DNA from: Oscillospiraceae bacterium
GTDB lineage: Bacteria > Bacillota > Clostridia > Oscillospirales > Oscillospiraceae
Assembly: GCA_015068135.1 (NCBI GenBank)
Contig: SVLB01000001.1
Coordinates: forward strand, 44,284-108,283
Direction of reading: 5' to 3'
Length of the DNA stretch: 64,000 nucleotides
Shown piece after piece: positions 1 through 8,582 of this stretch. The translations under genes and the position numbers were made by a program. The notes beneath the pieces are model-generated. The model had not been told where the DNA came from, searched no databases, and saw only the letters and a list, made by a program, of their open reading frames with translations. Every line of letters begins with the position of its first letter. The first letter of the stretch is position 1.

Positions 1-670
1 GACATTTATACAGGCTTAATATCTTATCAAGGCTGAAATTATACTGACCTTCCCCGTCTTTTAAGTATACGGTGTTTAACTCAAGGGCGATGTTCCTTTT
101 GATGATTTTCTCCAATATGCGGCAGATCTTGTCCTCAAAGATCATAATATCACTTTTTCTTCCCCACTTGCCCGAAATATACCTTACAGGGCAGTGAATA
201 TGGGCCAGAATATCAAAATCAAAGGCGTCCACCGTTTCGTCTAACAAGTCGAAATAAAGACCGATATATTCATTCAGTTCCTCAGCTGATGTCATACAGT
301 TCTGAAAATCAATTCGGTTATACGCAAGAGACCATCCTGCCTTCGGCACAAAATGCACGGAGCATAAAACGGCATCAAAGCCCCCTATGGACAAAACCTC
401 CTCTGCTTTTCTGGGTGCGATGGTGTATTCACCAAGCTCTATCCCTTTCAAGACCTTCAAGTTTTGTCCAAACGATTCCTGAGCCTTTGCGGTGCTCTCC
501 ATGGATGCCGCTATACGGCGGAAGGTATTTCGTTCCATATAAAAATTCATATCCGCGTGATCTGTAATCGTCAGTCCGCTGATACCTTTTTCTATTGCGG
601 ACATACACATCTCGGACACTGTATTTTTTCCGTCAGAATGTACTGTGTGCGTGTGGCAATCAAAAAGCAC
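1..670 (-). CDS. PHP-domain histidinol-phosphatase-like protein, truncated by window edge (GTG start)
   Basis: Hand translation of the minus strand from GTG at 670..668: VLFDCHTHTVHSDGKNTVSEMC...ITDHADMNFY...; open to base 1; preceded by a GGGGGTGA RBS. Not in the ORF track (GTG start, no stop in window). Confidence 0.8.
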   Translation of the reverse strand, partial: MLFDCHTHTVHSDGKNTVSEMCMSAIEKGISGLTITDHADMNFYMERNTFRRIAASMESTAKAQESFGQNLKVLKGIELGEYTIAPRKAEEVLSIGGFDAVLCSVHFVPKAGWSLAYNRIDFQNCMTSAEELNEYIGLYFDLLDETVDAFDFDILAHIHCPVRYISGKWGRKSDIMIFEDKICRILEKIIKRNIALELNTVYLKDGEGQYNFSLDKILSLYKC

Positions 671-781
671 GGAAATCACCCCCTCTTTTTATATGATATA
701 CCGCATGAAAAGATATTTCCATTGACTATTATGCTCAAAGTATATATAATCCTGCTATAACGCAGATTTAGAGGAAGCACA

Positions 782-1645
782 ATGAACGAACAATATCAAA
801 AAACCAGATACATCTACGGCAAAGGCTGTTCCCTGAGCCATACCGTTGGTATGAGTGCCGAAAAATCCACGCTGTCCTATTTGCACCATGCCAAAGACTG
901 TATTATTTTCTATTTTATTAAAGGCAGCGGAAATGTAAAAATAGAAGGAAAAAAGTATACGATCGCAGAGGGGGATGTGATACTGATCAACCCTTCCGAA
1001 TTGTTTATGTGCGAAATTTACAGCAATACCCATCATGAAAGACTGGTTCTGCGTGTAAACCATAGTATCATGGAGAATTTTTCTCAGGATGGTTCTTCTA
1101 TGCTTTTACCGCTGTACAAAAGAGAAAACGGCAGCAAAAACCACATTCCCCATGACCTTGTAGAATCCATCGGCGCCCAAAAGTACATGGAAGAGATTTT
1201 CAAATATGCAAAATGCTCATCTCCATCACAGAAGATTCTGGCCGTTTGCAAGACCATTGAGCTACTGAATGTGGTTTCGGAATATCTTAGTTCCAACAAG
1301 AAGCCGGCAAGTGCTGTCAGCAACAATTTGATCAACGATGTGGTAAATTTCATCAATGCGCATTTTCACGAGAATGTATCTGTGGAATCTATCGCTTCTG
1401 AATTCCATATTGATAAATCCTACCTTTCTCATCTTTTCAAGGAATATGTAGGAATTCCCTTATGGAACTATGTTATCTGCAAAAGGGTAAATTATTTCAA
1501 TGATCTTGTCATTCAGAATCGTTCCATTGAGGAAGCATATGTTTTGGCGGGGTTTCAAAACTATTCCAATTTTTTCAGGCTATACAAAAAGCACATGAAT
1601 ATGACTCCATCAGAATTCCAACGAACATACAAAACAAGACCGTAA
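782..1645 (+). CDS. AraC family transcriptional regulator (cupin N-terminus, C-terminal HTH)
   Basis: C-terminus VVNFINAHFHENVSVESIASEFHIDKSYLSHLFKEYVGIPLWNY...YSNFFRLYKKHMNMTPSEFQ is typical AraC HTH. Confidence 0.93.
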   Translation: MNEQYQKTRYIYGKGCSLSHTVGMSAEKSTLSYLHHAKDCIIFYFIKGSGNVKIEGKKYTIAEGDVILINPSELFMCEIYSNTHHERLVLRVNHSIMENFSQDGSSMLLPLYKRENGSKNHIPHDLVESIGAQKYMEEIFKYAKCSSPSQKILAVCKTIELLNVVSEYLSSNKKPASAVSNNLINDVVNFINAHFHENVSVESIASEFHIDKSYLSHLFKEYVGIPLWNYVICKRVNYFNDLVIQNRSIEEAYVLAGFQNYSNFFRLYKKHMNMTPSEFQRTYKTRP

Positions 1646-1693
1646 AAAAACTCGTCCATTCCTCGATGGACGAGCTTTCCTGATTTTTGGTTT

Positions 1694-2659
1694 TTACGCT
1701 GCTGCATCCAGCATGTTTTCAATGAAGATGCCATATCCGGTGGTTGGGTCGTTCACAAGAACATGGGTCACAGCGCCCACCAGTTTTCCGCCCTGTATAA
1801 TCGGCGAGCCGGACATGCCCTGGACGATGCCGCCGGTGGTTTCCAGGAGTTGGGGATCCGTGATCTTCACCAGCATATTCCGTCCGTCGGTGCGGTTTCC
1901 GGGATAGATTTTCTGGATCTTCACAGAATACTCCTGAACGCTGCTTCCGGAAACGGTACAGCGGATGGTGGCGTTTCCGGTTTTGATCTGCTCCGGTTCG
2001 GCGATGGGCAGGGATTCTCCCCGGATGGGTTGGGTAAGTTTTCCAAACACGCCCTGGGTGCTGTTCTTTTCCAGGCTGCCCACCGGGGCGTTGGGGTCCA
2101 GCTGGCCCATGAGCTGACCGGGAGTGCCGGATCTTCCTTTTTTTACGGAAAGTATCTCGGCCTCATAGGCAGTACCCCGTTTCATATCCAAAAGCTGACC
2201 GCCGGGGCCGTTGACACTGTGGCCCAGGGCACCGAATTTGCCGGAGTCCGGGTCGTACCAGGTAACGGTGCCTACGCCGGTGATCCCCTCTTTCAGATAG
2301 ATCCCCAGCCGGGGACCGTTGGGGGTGATATCCGGCTCTGCAGTCAGGTCCAGAGTTTTTTTATCCCGGAGCAACCGGATCTGTACAGTGCCATGGGAGC
2401 GGCAGAGGGCCTGACGAAGGGCGGCGGCGGTTTCCACCGGGTCGCCGTCAATATGGGTGATCCGGTCACCGGGCAGCAGCCCAGCATTTTTTCCGGAGGG
2501 CAAAGCCTCATCCAGCTTTGCCACCGTCAGGGTGCTGTTTTCCAGGGACAGGCCGATGATCTGTCCCCCGGGGACCAGGGATTGGGCGGCGCTTACCGCC
2601 GGGGTAGTAAGGAATAGAAAGGCCAGGATCAGGCCGGTAAAGCGTATGCATTTTTTCAT
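1694..2659 (-). CDS. spoIVB: SpoIVB-like peptidase (PDZ + S55 domain)
   Basis: Signal peptide, PDZ-like LLPGDRITHIDGDPV, S55 motif GMSGSPIIQGGKLVGAVTHVLVNDPTTGYGIFIENML; start taken at MKKCIRF. Confidence 0.9.
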   Translation of the reverse strand: MKKCIRFTGLILAFLFLTTPAVSAAQSLVPGGQIIGLSLENSTLTVAKLDEALPSGKNAGLLPGDRITHIDGDPVETAAALRQALCRSHGTVQIRLLRDKKTLDLTAEPDITPNGPRLGIYLKEGITGVGTVTWYDPDSGKFGALGHSVNGPGGQLLDMKRGTAYEAEILSVKKGRSGTPGQLMGQLDPNAPVGSLEKNSTQGVFGKLTQPIRGESLPIAEPEQIKTGNATIRCTVSGSSVQEYSVKIQKIYPGNRTDGRNMLVKITDPQLLETTGGIVQGMSGSPIIQGGKLVGAVTHVLVNDPTTGYGIFIENMLDAAA

Positions 2660-2762
2660 GATGTGCCCTCCATTTCTGTCTGCCCCATTACTATGCCGCA
2701 CCGAATGGCTTCATAACCCATGCAAAAGACGAAAAATCAGGAAAGGCTTTCCTATTCACCTA

Positions 2763-2791
2763 TTGACAAAGTAGGTAAAAGATGCTATGAT
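2763..2791 (+). promoter_or_regulatory. Sigma-A-type promoter for the cysteine desulfurase operon
   Basis: TTGACA (2763-2768), 17-bp spacer, TATGAT (2786-2791). Confidence 0.85.
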
Positions 2792-2821
2792 TTACCCACA
2801 AAGCTACTGGGTAAATACCCA
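2789..2821. promoter_or_regulatory. Candidate Rrf2/IscR-type operator
   Basis: ATTTACCCA-N9-TGGGTAAAT inverted repeat overlapping the -10/+1 region, plus overlapping perfect palindrome TGGGTAAATACCCA (2808-2821). Confidence 0.6.
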
Positions 2822-2835
2822 TAGGAGGAATGACG

Positions 2836-4023
2836 ATGTTAGTTTATGCGGATAATGCCGCTACCACCAAAATGAGCAAGCTGGCAATTGAGACCATGCT
2901 GCCTTATTTTGACAATATTTACGGCAATCCCTCCAGCCTGCACTCCGTAGGCCAGGAGGCAAAAGAGGCCCTGGAGGCCGCCCGCAAGACCGTGGCGGAG
3001 TGCCTTGGCTGCGAGCCCCGGGAGATCTATTTCACCTCCGGCGGCAGTGAAGCCGACAATCAGGCCATTCAGTCTGCGGCCTGGTTTGGTGCCAGAAAGG
3101 GCAAGAAGCATATTATTTCCACGGCCTTTGAGCATCATGCGGTGCTGCACACCCTGGAAAAGCTTCGCAAAGAGGGCTTCGAGATCACCCTTCTGGACGT
3201 GAAGGAGAACCACAACGTCTCGGCACAGCAGGTGAAAGACGCCATCCGGGAGGATACCTGCCTGGTGACCTGCATGTATGCCAACAATGAGATCGGCTCG
3301 GTATTGCCCATTGGGGAAATCGGCGCTGTGTGTAAGGCCGCCGGCGTTCCCTTCCACACCGATGCGGTTCAGGCCGCCGGTCATCTGCACATTGATGTAA
3401 AGGCACAGAATATCGATATGCTGAGCCTGTCTGCCCATAAGTTCCACGGACCCAAGGGTGTTGGCGTGCTCTATGCCCGCCGGGGTATGCCCCTGGTAAA
3501 TGTGATCGAGGGCGGCGCTCAGGAGCGGGGCAAGCGTGCCGGTACGGAAAATATCGCCGGGATCTGCGCCCTGGCCGCGGCTTTGCAGGATGCCTGCAGC
3601 CATATTGACGAAAATGCCGCAAAGGTCACCGCCATGCGGGACAAGCTGATCGAAGGTCTGAGCCAGATCCCCCACTGCGCCCTCAACGGCGACCCGGTGA
3701 ACCGGCTGCCCGGCAATGTGAGCTTCTGCTTCGAGGGTATCGAGGGCGAAAGCCTGCTTCTGTACCTGGATGCCATGGGCATCAGTGCCTCCTCCGGCTC
3801 TGCCTGCACCTCCGGAAGCCTGGATCCCAGCCACGTTCTGCTGGCCATCGGCAGAGTTCACGATGTAGCCCACGGCTCCCTGCGTCTTTCCCTGAGCCAC
3901 TATAACACTATGGAAGAAATGGACCACATTTTGCACTGCGTCCCCCAGGTGGTCCAGCAGCTGCGGAACATGTCCCCGGTGTGGAGAGAACTGCAAAACG
4001 GAGAAAGAACCTACATTCTGTAA
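2836..4023 (+). CDS. nifS: Cysteine desulfurase, NifS/IscS family
   Basis: MLVYADNAATTKMSK..., PLP Lys region SLSAHKFHGPKGVGVLY, SSGSACTSGSLDPSHVLLAIG. Confidence 0.95.
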   Translation: MLVYADNAATTKMSKLAIETMLPYFDNIYGNPSSLHSVGQEAKEALEAARKTVAECLGCEPREIYFTSGGSEADNQAIQSAAWFGARKGKKHIISTAFEHHAVLHTLEKLRKEGFEITLLDVKENHNVSAQQVKDAIREDTCLVTCMYANNEIGSVLPIGEIGAVCKAAGVPFHTDAVQAAGHLHIDVKAQNIDMLSLSAHKFHGPKGVGVLYARRGMPLVNVIEGGAQERGKRAGTENIAGICALAAALQDACSHIDENAAKVTAMRDKLIEGLSQIPHCALNGDPVNRLPGNVSFCFEGIEGESLLLYLDAMGISASSGSACTSGSLDPSHVLLAIGRVHDVAHGSLRLSLSHYNTMEEMDHILHCVPQVVQQLRNMSPVWRELQNGERTYIL

Positions 4024-4117
4024 GTTCTGTGGACGGCTGTAGTTACAAGTTAATAATTACGAGTTACAAGTTAAGCAATCATTTGGAATCCAACCATTAT
4101 TTAAGGAGAAATATAGT

Positions 4118-4546
4118 ATGGCACTTTACAGCGAAGTTGTTATGGATCACTTTATGCACCCCCGGAATGTGGGTACTATTGAGAATGCCGACGGTGTGGG
4201 TACCGTGGGCAACGCCAAATGCGGCGATATTATGAAGATCTATCTGAAGATCGAAAACGATACCATCGTGGACGTGAAGTTTGAGACCTTTGGCTGCGGC
4301 AGCGCCATCGCCTCCTCCTCCATGGCTACGGAGATGATCAAGGGCAAGCCCATTTCCGAGGCCCTGCAGCTGACCAATGCGGCAGTTGCCGAAGCCCTGG
4401 ACGGTCTGCCCGCCCACAAGATGCACTGCTCTGTTTTGGCAGAGGAGGCCATCAAGTCCGCCCTGAAGGACTACTATGACAAGAACGGCATTGCCTACGA
4501 TCCCAAGCAGTTTCCTGATTGTGATAACTGCGAACACTGTCATTAA
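4118..4546 (+). CDS. iscU: Fe-S cluster assembly scaffold IscU/NifU-like
   Basis: YSEVVMDHFMHPRNVG...GNAKCGDIMKIYLKI...FGCGSAIASSSMATEMIKGK. Confidence 0.95.
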   Translation: MALYSEVVMDHFMHPRNVGTIENADGVGTVGNAKCGDIMKIYLKIENDTIVDVKFETFGCGSAIASSSMATEMIKGKPISEALQLTNAAVAEALDGLPAHKMHCSVLAEEAIKSALKDYYDKNGIAYDPKQFPDCDNCEHCH

Positions 4547-4549
4547 GCC

Positions 4550-4954
4550 ATGATCGTCTCAACGAAAGGGCGATACGCCCTGCGGGTGATGGTGGGCTTT
4601 GCCATGCGTGGCGGCCAGGAATATGTGCCGCTGAAGGAGATTGCGGAGACGGAAGGCATCAGCCAAAAATATCTGGAATCCATTATGACTGTGCTGAGCA
4701 AGGCGGGCTTTGTGGATGCCGTCCACGGAAAGGGCGGCGGCTACCGGCTGAACCGGTCTCCGGAGGCATACACGGTAGGAAGCATCCTGAAGCTTACCGA
4801 GGGCAGTCTTGCGGCGGTGTCCTGCACTACCCAGGGTCCTGCGGCCTGCTCCCGGTCCACCTGCTGTCAGACCAAGCCCATGTGGGAAAAGCTGGACCGG
4901 CTGATCGACGACTTTTTCGAGGGCATCACCCTGGCAGACCTGCTGAAAGAATGA
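4550..4954 (+). CDS. Rrf2 family transcriptional regulator (IscR-like)
   Basis: MIVSTKGRYALRVMVGFA...LKEIAETEGISQKYLESIMTVLSKAGFVDAVHGKGGGYRL; Cys-rich loop SCTTQGPAACSRSTCCQTKPMW. Confidence 0.93.
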   Translation: MIVSTKGRYALRVMVGFAMRGGQEYVPLKEIAETEGISQKYLESIMTVLSKAGFVDAVHGKGGGYRLNRSPEAYTVGSILKLTEGSLAAVSCTTQGPAACSRSTCCQTKPMWEKLDRLIDDFFEGITLADLLKE

Positions 4955-4960
4955 ATAGGA

Positions 4961-4999
4961 AATCCCGGAGCTGTCAATTGAACAGCTCCGGGATTTTGG
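4961..4999 (+). terminator. Intrinsic terminator
   Basis: aaatcccggagctgtcaattgaacagctccgggatttt. Confidence 0.75.
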
Positions 5000-5060
5000 A
5001 TGTAAATGTATCGGCAGAACCCGCAGAGGCGAGCGGCTAAAAGCAGTAAATAGTGAAAAA

Positions 5061-5189
5061 TCAGTTAAACTCCGCATTTCGTAAAGGGCGCAGGTCTTCT
5101 TCTTGGCAAGATGAGGAGATGGCTTTGTAGTATTCTTCCTCGGTTAATGAACTATTATTGATTGAAAAAGACGAATACATTTCCTGCAC
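5061..5189 (-). other. Short reading frame (42 aa from GTG), possible degenerate gene remnant
   Basis: VQEMYSSFSINNSSLTEEEYYKAISSSCQEEDLRPLRNAEFN*; frame stays open upstream (DTVKTLRIEAVDCFLAFEPEGD) to a TAA but with no earlier start; lies downstream of a leftward promoter. Confidence 0.35.
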
Positions 5190-5268
5190 ATCCCCTTCCG
5201 GTTCAAAAGCAAGAAAACAGTCAACCGCCTCGATCCTTAGGGTTTTGACTGTATCACCTTTTTATTTT

Positions 5269-5297
5269 ATTGTACCACAAAATGCCCCACTTTTCAA
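5269..5297 (-). promoter_or_regulatory. Leftward sigma-A-type promoter
   Basis: Minus strand TTGAAA (5297-5292), 17-bp spacer, TACAAT (5274-5269). Confidence 0.6.
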
Positions 5298-5465
5298 TGA
5301 TATATCGCTGACACGATATGATATACGGCGTTGCCGTATGATATACTTGCCTGCGGCAAGCATGATATAATATCCGTTCCTCCATATGCCGCAGGCATAT
5401 ATCATCGCACGAAGTGCGATATCATATCGAAGATATATCACCCGTTCCGTAAGGAACGGATATCA
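5298..5465. repeat. Cluster of distinct short hairpins separated by GATAT(C/A)AT-type linkers
   Basis: tacggcgttgccgta, cttgcctgcggcaag, tatgccgcaggcata, atcgcacgaagtgcgat, atatcgaagatat, ccgttccgtaaggaacgg in tandem. Confidence 0.75.
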
Positions 5466-5468
5466 TTG

Positions 5469-5509
5469 AAAAAAGTCACCTTTGTCGGTAGACAAAAGTG
5501 ACTTTTTTC
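5469..5509 (-). terminator. Intrinsic terminator downstream of tRNA-Gly
   Basis: aaaaaagtcacctttgtcggtagacaaaagtgactttttt. Confidence 0.75.
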
Positions 5510-5510
5510 A

Positions 5511-5584
5511 TGGAGCAGGGTACGGGAGTCGAACCCGCCTTCACGGCTTGGGAAGCCGTTGTATTACCGATATACGAACCCTGC
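5511..5584 (-). tRNA. tRNA-Gly (anticodon CCC), CCA encoded
   Basis: Minus strand GCAGGGTTCGTATATCGGTAATACAACGGCTTCCCAAGCCGTGAAGGCGGGTTCGACTCCCGTACCCTGCTCCA; acceptor GCAGGGT/ACCCTGC. Confidence 0.93.
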
Positions 5585-5758
5585 GTTCGGGAGCCATTAT
5601 AGCACACTGTTTTGTAGAATTCAAGTGTTTTTTGCTGTTACTTTTTAGTTGCTGTACTCGGGAAGCGGACACTTGATTTCTTTTAAGCAAACAAGTATAA
5701 TTCCGTTTAGATAAACCTGACACTTGGCGTGCTGACCACAGATTTAAGGAGAATGCTT

Positions 5759-6487
5759 ATGATCGGACTGGGTACCCTTGCCAACACTGCCGCAGTGATC
5801 GTTGGCGGCATTTTAGGCTTACTTCTAAAAAACGGCATTGCCAAACGCTTCGAAAAGATCCTCATGCAGGCGCTGGGGCTTGCCACTGTTTTTATCGGCA
5901 TCAGCGGAGTCCTCAAGCACATGCTGGTGGCAGAAAACGGAAGCCTTGACACCCAAGGCACCATGCTTCTGATCTTCAGCCTGGTGATCGGCAGTCTTTT
6001 AGGCCAGTGGATCGATATTGAGGGCAAAATGGAAACCCTGGGCATCAAGCTCAAGGCCCTGGCAAAGGTCAAAAACGACAGCCGCTTCGTAGACGGCTTT
6101 GTGACCACCTCCCTGATCATCTGTGTGGGTGCCATGGCCATCGTGGGTGCCATGGAGGACGGTCTCACGGGAGACTGCTCCATGCTTATGGCAAAATCCC
6201 TTTTGGACTTTGTGATCGTGGTGGTTTTGGCGGCCGCCTATGGCACCGGTGTTGTGTTTTCCGCCATCCCCATTTTTCTGTACCAGGGGCTTATCACCCT
6301 GATCGCCGCGCTGTTCGGTGCAGTGATCAGCCAAACCCTCATAGCGGAGCTTTCCTTTGTGGGCAATGCCCTGGTATTCTGCGTGGGTGTGAATCTGGTA
6401 CGGGAAAAGACCTTCTGTGTTGCCAATATGCTGCCGGCTCTGCTGATCCCGGTTTTTGCAGAACTTTGGCGCGTAGTAATGCACTAA
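5759..6487 (+). CDS. DUF554 family membrane protein
   Basis: MIGLGTLANTAAVIVGGILGLLLKNGIAKRFEKILMQALGLATVFIGISG... typical DUF554. Confidence 0.85.
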   Translation: MIGLGTLANTAAVIVGGILGLLLKNGIAKRFEKILMQALGLATVFIGISGVLKHMLVAENGSLDTQGTMLLIFSLVIGSLLGQWIDIEGKMETLGIKLKALAKVKNDSRFVDGFVTTSLIICVGAMAIVGAMEDGLTGDCSMLMAKSLLDFVIVVVLAAAYGTGVVFSAIPIFLYQGLITLIAALFGAVISQTLIAELSFVGNALVFCVGVNLVREKTFCVANMLPALLIPVFAELWRVVMH

Positions 6488-6524
6488 AGTGAAACCAAAA
6501 AGCATCCCCGCCGTGGCATCGTTG

Positions 6525-6621
6525 CTATGAAAGTACCGCCCTTGTAGGGGCCGAAGACCACTTCGGCCCGCGGGCCGGTGTAGGCACCGGCCCCTACAGT
6601 GCTTTCGTTCATAGCGGTAGG
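6525..6621. repeat. Nested palindromic intergenic repeat
   Basis: gctatgaa...ttcatagc enclosing tgtaggggccg...cggcccctaca. Confidence 0.6.
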
Positions 6622-6660
6622 TTTAACGTGGGTGGATCGTTATGAAAATGCCACACGAGC

Positions 6661-7452
6661 CTATTTTCTCAGGGCTTTTACATATTGTGTGGGGCTCAGG
6701 CCCGTATAGGTTTTGAACATCTTGGAAAAATGGTACACGCTGGCATATCCCACGCTTTGCGCCACCTGGGCAATGGAGCCGTAGTCACTGGATAAAAGAT
6801 CCTTGGCCTTTTGGGTGCGCAGGCGGTTCAGATACCGGATGGGCGAGATCCCGTACACCGCCTCAAAGGATTTGCGAAAATATACCGTACTGATCCCGCA
6901 CAGCCCTGCCAAATGATCGTTGGTGATGGTCGGATCATAATAATGCTCCTGCAGGTAACGGATCGCCGGGGAAAGGCGGTTCTGCTTTTCCTTGGAGGTA
7001 TATTCCTTCTCTGCGGAGCGCAGCAGCTGTAAAAGCAGTCCTGAAAGCAAATATCTTGCCTCCAGCCCTGCCTCCGGTGTAGCAAGCCGGAGGCATTTTT
7101 CTATCTTGAGAAAGGCGTTGCGAAAGAAGCTGCTGTCACTGACCTGAAAGCTTACCAGCCGGTCATAGGTCTGCAGGGCATCAAATTCAATGAGCAGGCA
7201 CTCCCCTTCCTCCGCACAGATCCAGCTGTAATCACTGCCCCGGGGCAAAAGCACCGGATGGAGGCTGTCGGAAAGGATCGGATCCTCCCCCGGATGGTAG
7301 AAGGTTTTTCCCGTGTGCTTGAGGGCCACTGCCCACCGGGAGCGATGCTTCCGGTACACCGGCATTTCCATAGCCTGGTTTAGAAAACGGTTTGCCGCCA
7401 CCACATTGACCACAGTAATATCATAATCAAAATTGACAACCATAGTTTCCAC
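6661..7452 (-). CDS. AraC family transcriptional regulator
   Basis: AIRYLQEHYYDPTITNDHLAGLCGISTVYFRKSFEAVYGISPIRYLNRLRTQKAKDLL...GYASVYHFSKMFKTYTGLSPTQY. Confidence 0.94.
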   Translation of the reverse strand: METMVVNFDYDITVVNVVAANRFLNQAMEMPVYRKHRSRWAVALKHTGKTFYHPGEDPILSDSLHPVLLPRGSDYSWICAEEGECLLIEFDALQTYDRLVSFQVSDSSFFRNAFLKIEKCLRLATPEAGLEARYLLSGLLLQLLRSAEKEYTSKEKQNRLSPAIRYLQEHYYDPTITNDHLAGLCGISTVYFRKSFEAVYGISPIRYLNRLRTQKAKDLLSSDYGSIAQVAQSVGYASVYHFSKMFKTYTGLSPTQYVKALRK

Positions 7453-7583
7453 CTCTTTCGGAATAATATAGCATACTCCTTGCTTTTTTGCAAATATATC
7501 GTATCATAATTGATAAAAATATCAGAATCCCCATTTACAAATCCGGGTGCCTATTTTATCCTATAGAAAAGGAGGTATATCGC

Positions 7584-8579
7584 ATGGAAACCAAAACTAT
7601 TGTCTTTACCGCACCGAAAACCGCCCAGCTTTTGGAAACGGAAACCAAAGCCATGACACCCACCTCGGTAGCGGTAAAAATGGAATACACCGTCATCTCC
7701 GGCGGTACGGAGCGCGCCTCCATCATGGGTGCGCCCAACACCGGCAACAGCTGGCCCAGATATCTTGGCTACTGCGGTATCGGTCATGTAATGGAAGTTG
7801 GCGAGCAGGTCACCTCCGTTGTCCCCGGTGACCGGGTGCTGGTGTACCACGGCCGCCACAGTCAATATAACGTCGCCCCGGAAACCAAGGTCACCAAGGT
7901 GACCCAGGAAAAGCTGGACTCTTTGGAGGCGGCCTTTACCGTCATCGCCTCTATGGGGCTGGGCGGTGTGCGAAAGCTGGAGCTGGAGCTGGGCGAAAGC
8001 GCCATGGTCATGGGTCTGGGGCTATTGGGCATCTTTGCTCTGCAGTTTCTGCGCCTAAGCGGTGCTTACCCCCTTATTGCCGCCGACCCCAACCCGGAGC
8101 GAAGAGCCCTGGCGCTGGAGCTGGGTGCGGATTATGCCCTCGATCCCACGGAAGAAGGCTTCTGTCAAACTGTGAAGGAGCTGACCGGCGGTAAGGGCAT
8201 CAACGCTTGTGTGGAGGTCACCGGGCGTTCCGAGGCCATGCTGCAGGCCCTGAACTGCGCCTCCCGTCTGGGACGGATCAGCCTTTTGGGCTGTACCCGG
8301 GTCTCCGACTGCGCCGTGGATTATTATCAGCAGGTACACCGTCCCGGTGTCAAGCTGATCGGTGCGCACAATTTTATCCGCCCCAAATTTGAGTCCTATC
8401 CCCATCACTGGACGCATCAGGACGATTGTAAGGCCATTTTGGGTCTGCTGGCGGCAGGACGTTTCCGGATCAAGCCCATCATCTCCCGGGTGGTCAAGCC
8501 TGACGAAGCCCCCGAGATCTATACCCAACTGTGTGACGACCCCAAATTCCCTCTGGGAACTGTATTTGATTGGAGGTAA
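7584..8579 (+). CDS. Zinc-binding alcohol dehydrogenase-like oxidoreductase (MDR family)
   Basis: SGGTERASIMG..., GDRVLVYHG, Rossmann VMGLGLLGIFALQFLRLSGA. Confidence 0.85.
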   Translation: METKTIVFTAPKTAQLLETETKAMTPTSVAVKMEYTVISGGTERASIMGAPNTGNSWPRYLGYCGIGHVMEVGEQVTSVVPGDRVLVYHGRHSQYNVAPETKVTKVTQEKLDSLEAAFTVIASMGLGGVRKLELELGESAMVMGLGLLGIFALQFLRLSGAYPLIAADPNPERRALALELGADYALDPTEEGFCQTVKELTGGKGINACVEVTGRSEAMLQALNCASRLGRISLLGCTRVSDCAVDYYQQVHRPGVKLIGAHNFIRPKFESYPHHWTHQDDCKAILGLLAAGRFRIKPIISRVVKPDEAPEIYTQLCDDPKFPLGTVFDWR

Positions 8580-8582
8580 CCT

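Noticed and set aside
2839-3996. 385-aa minus ORF over nifS
   Set aside because: Shadow of a clear NifS-family gene.
5298-5465. CRISPR or simple tandem repeat
   Set aside because: Hairpin stems all differ; only the AT-rich linkers look alike.
5482-5676. GAGYGSRTRLHGLGSRC... ORF
   Set aside because: Antisense translation of tRNA-Gly.
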